This document shows, piece by piece, positions 63,458 to 64,000 of a DNA stretch of 64,000 bases (the first letter of the stretch is position 1; each line of letters begins with the position of its first letter). Under the pieces are notes generated by a model. It ran no database searches, had not been told where the DNA came from, and saw only the letters and a program-made list of their open reading frames with translations. The stretch comes from Hoyosella levis. GTDB taxonomy: Bacteria; Actinomycetota; Actinomycetes; Mycobacteriales; Mycobacteriaceae. The DNA lies in assembly GCF_026008515.1 (NCBI RefSeq), contig NZ_BQYM01000014.1, positions 1-64,000 of the forward strand, in the 5' to 3' direction. The position numbers and the translations under genes were made by a program.

Positions 63458-64000
63458 CTACCGCAGGGCGGACTCGACGGTGGGCCATGCCGAGCGGAGC
63501 GCATCCTGCCAGTACGGCCACGAGTGCGTGCCCGTGGGGCGCAGATCCACAATAGTGGGGATGGACGCTGCCGCGAGCCGGGCCGCGAAGTCCACCGTGC
63601 ACACCGATGCGGCCGCCTCGATGGGCCCGCCCACCAGGATGGTCGCTCGGGTCGTCTCGTCGAAACCTTGCTCGTGCACGCCGGGCCGCCCGCTACCCGC
63701 GTAGAGGTAGATCGCGGTGCCCCGCAGCCCGTCGGGATTCATCGACGGATCATGCGCGGACCATGCCGGATCATCGCGCGGGCCCCACATGTTCGTCGCG
63801 TTCCCTCCTTGACGGGCGATGCCCGCCCGCACCGAATCCTGGTACGGCGACTGCGCCACCATGGGGCACGCGCTGATTGCCGCGACGCCCTCGTACCGGC
63901 CGGGATGCCGGGACGCGAGAGCAAGCGCCGCCTGCCCGCCCATCGAGATCCCACCGATCGCATCGCGACCATTGCCGTGGAAAGTCCCGTCGATCAGCGG
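63458..64000 (-). CDS. Antigen 85-like / mycolyltransferase-type esterase, 5' end cut by window edge
   Basis: 181 codons are visible, running off the right edge, so the N-terminus is missing. GGISMGGQAA contains the nucleophile Ser in the elbow, and HSWPYWQDAL holds the catalytic His, in the same context as HSWEYW of antigen 85 proteins. TIVDLRPTG and the YAGSGRPGVHEQGF segment fit the esterase D/antigen 85 fold. Such proteins transfer mycolates to trehalose and arabinogalactan. Here it could be a mycolyltransferase or a related secreted esterase. It meets the PKS operon tail to tail, which may be coincidence. Confidence 0.8.
   Translation of the reverse strand, partial: PLIDGTFHGNGRDAIGGISMGGQAALALASRHPGRYEGVAAISACPMVAQSPYQDSVRAGIARQGGNATNMWGPRDDPAWSAHDPSMNPDGLRGTAIYLYAGSGRPGVHEQGFDETTRATILVGGPIEAAASVCTVDFAARLAAASIPTIVDLRPTGTHSWPYWQDALRSAWPTVESALR

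Overview
The window is high-GC (codon third positions are almost all G or C), densely coded actinobacterial chromosome. Several features point to a mycolic-acid-containing member of the Mycobacteriales: a furA-katG pair with mycobacterial-type sequences and spacing, a trmI/RecB-like nuclease divergent pair as in mycobacteria, an antigen-85-like esterase at the right edge, and many 4-bp ATGA/GTGA translational overlaps. I cannot name the genus. There is no rRNA, complete tRNA, IS element or CRISPR array.

Layout. (1) 1-4390: a lipid-modification operon on the minus strand (fatty-acid/sterol hydroxylase, DUF6670-like protein, SDR, thioesterase), divergent from a TetR gene with a near-perfect 31-bp operator between them. 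(2) 4411-11735: a compact NRPS operon, A-PCP / cytochrome P450 / C-A-PCP / TupA-like ATP-grasp ligase, translationally coupled and without a thioesterase. (3) 11918-18870: RecB-like nuclease, trmI, a patatin phospholipase, an AbiEi-DUF559 nuclease flanked by copies of a palindromic repeat, an amino-acid permease, and an arsenate-resistance pair whose regulator is an ArsR-phosphatase fusion. (4) 18971-26220: SNF2 helicase, two SRPBCC proteins, VOC protein, a PAP2-lipid kinase fusion, an OYE-family reductase and a small internally duplicated protein. (5) 26254-33926: an exopolysaccharide locus with BcsB-like and BcsA-like proteins, two polytopic membrane proteins and a convergent glycosidase lipoprotein. 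(6) 34016-49441: mixed single genes, including PrsW, FabH, an NlpC/P60 endopeptidase, an ECF sigma factor, a secretory lipase, MOSC, AAA ATPase, methyltransferase, katG and furA. (7) 49791-63358: a five-gene plus-strand iterative polyketide/PUFA-synthase-like operon ending in an alpha/beta hydrolase and a GT1 glycosyltransferase, meeting an antigen-85-like esterase tail to tail.

How the genes may work together. Region 7 is the most notable. Two megasynthase subunits (NPD-NPD-KS-AT-ACP-KR and KS-AT-DH-PPTase) plus a discrete ACP contain every activity needed to build, reduce and dehydrate a chain iteratively and to activate their own carrier proteins. A hydrolase could release the chain and a glycosyltransferase could decorate it, which predicts a glycolipid. 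Region 2 predicts a small, probably hydroxylated dipeptide-type product released or extended by an ATP-grasp enzyme. Region 5 predicts a secreted polysaccharide made by a BcsA/BcsB-like synthase. These product predictions are inferences from domain content; the domain calls rest on visible motifs.
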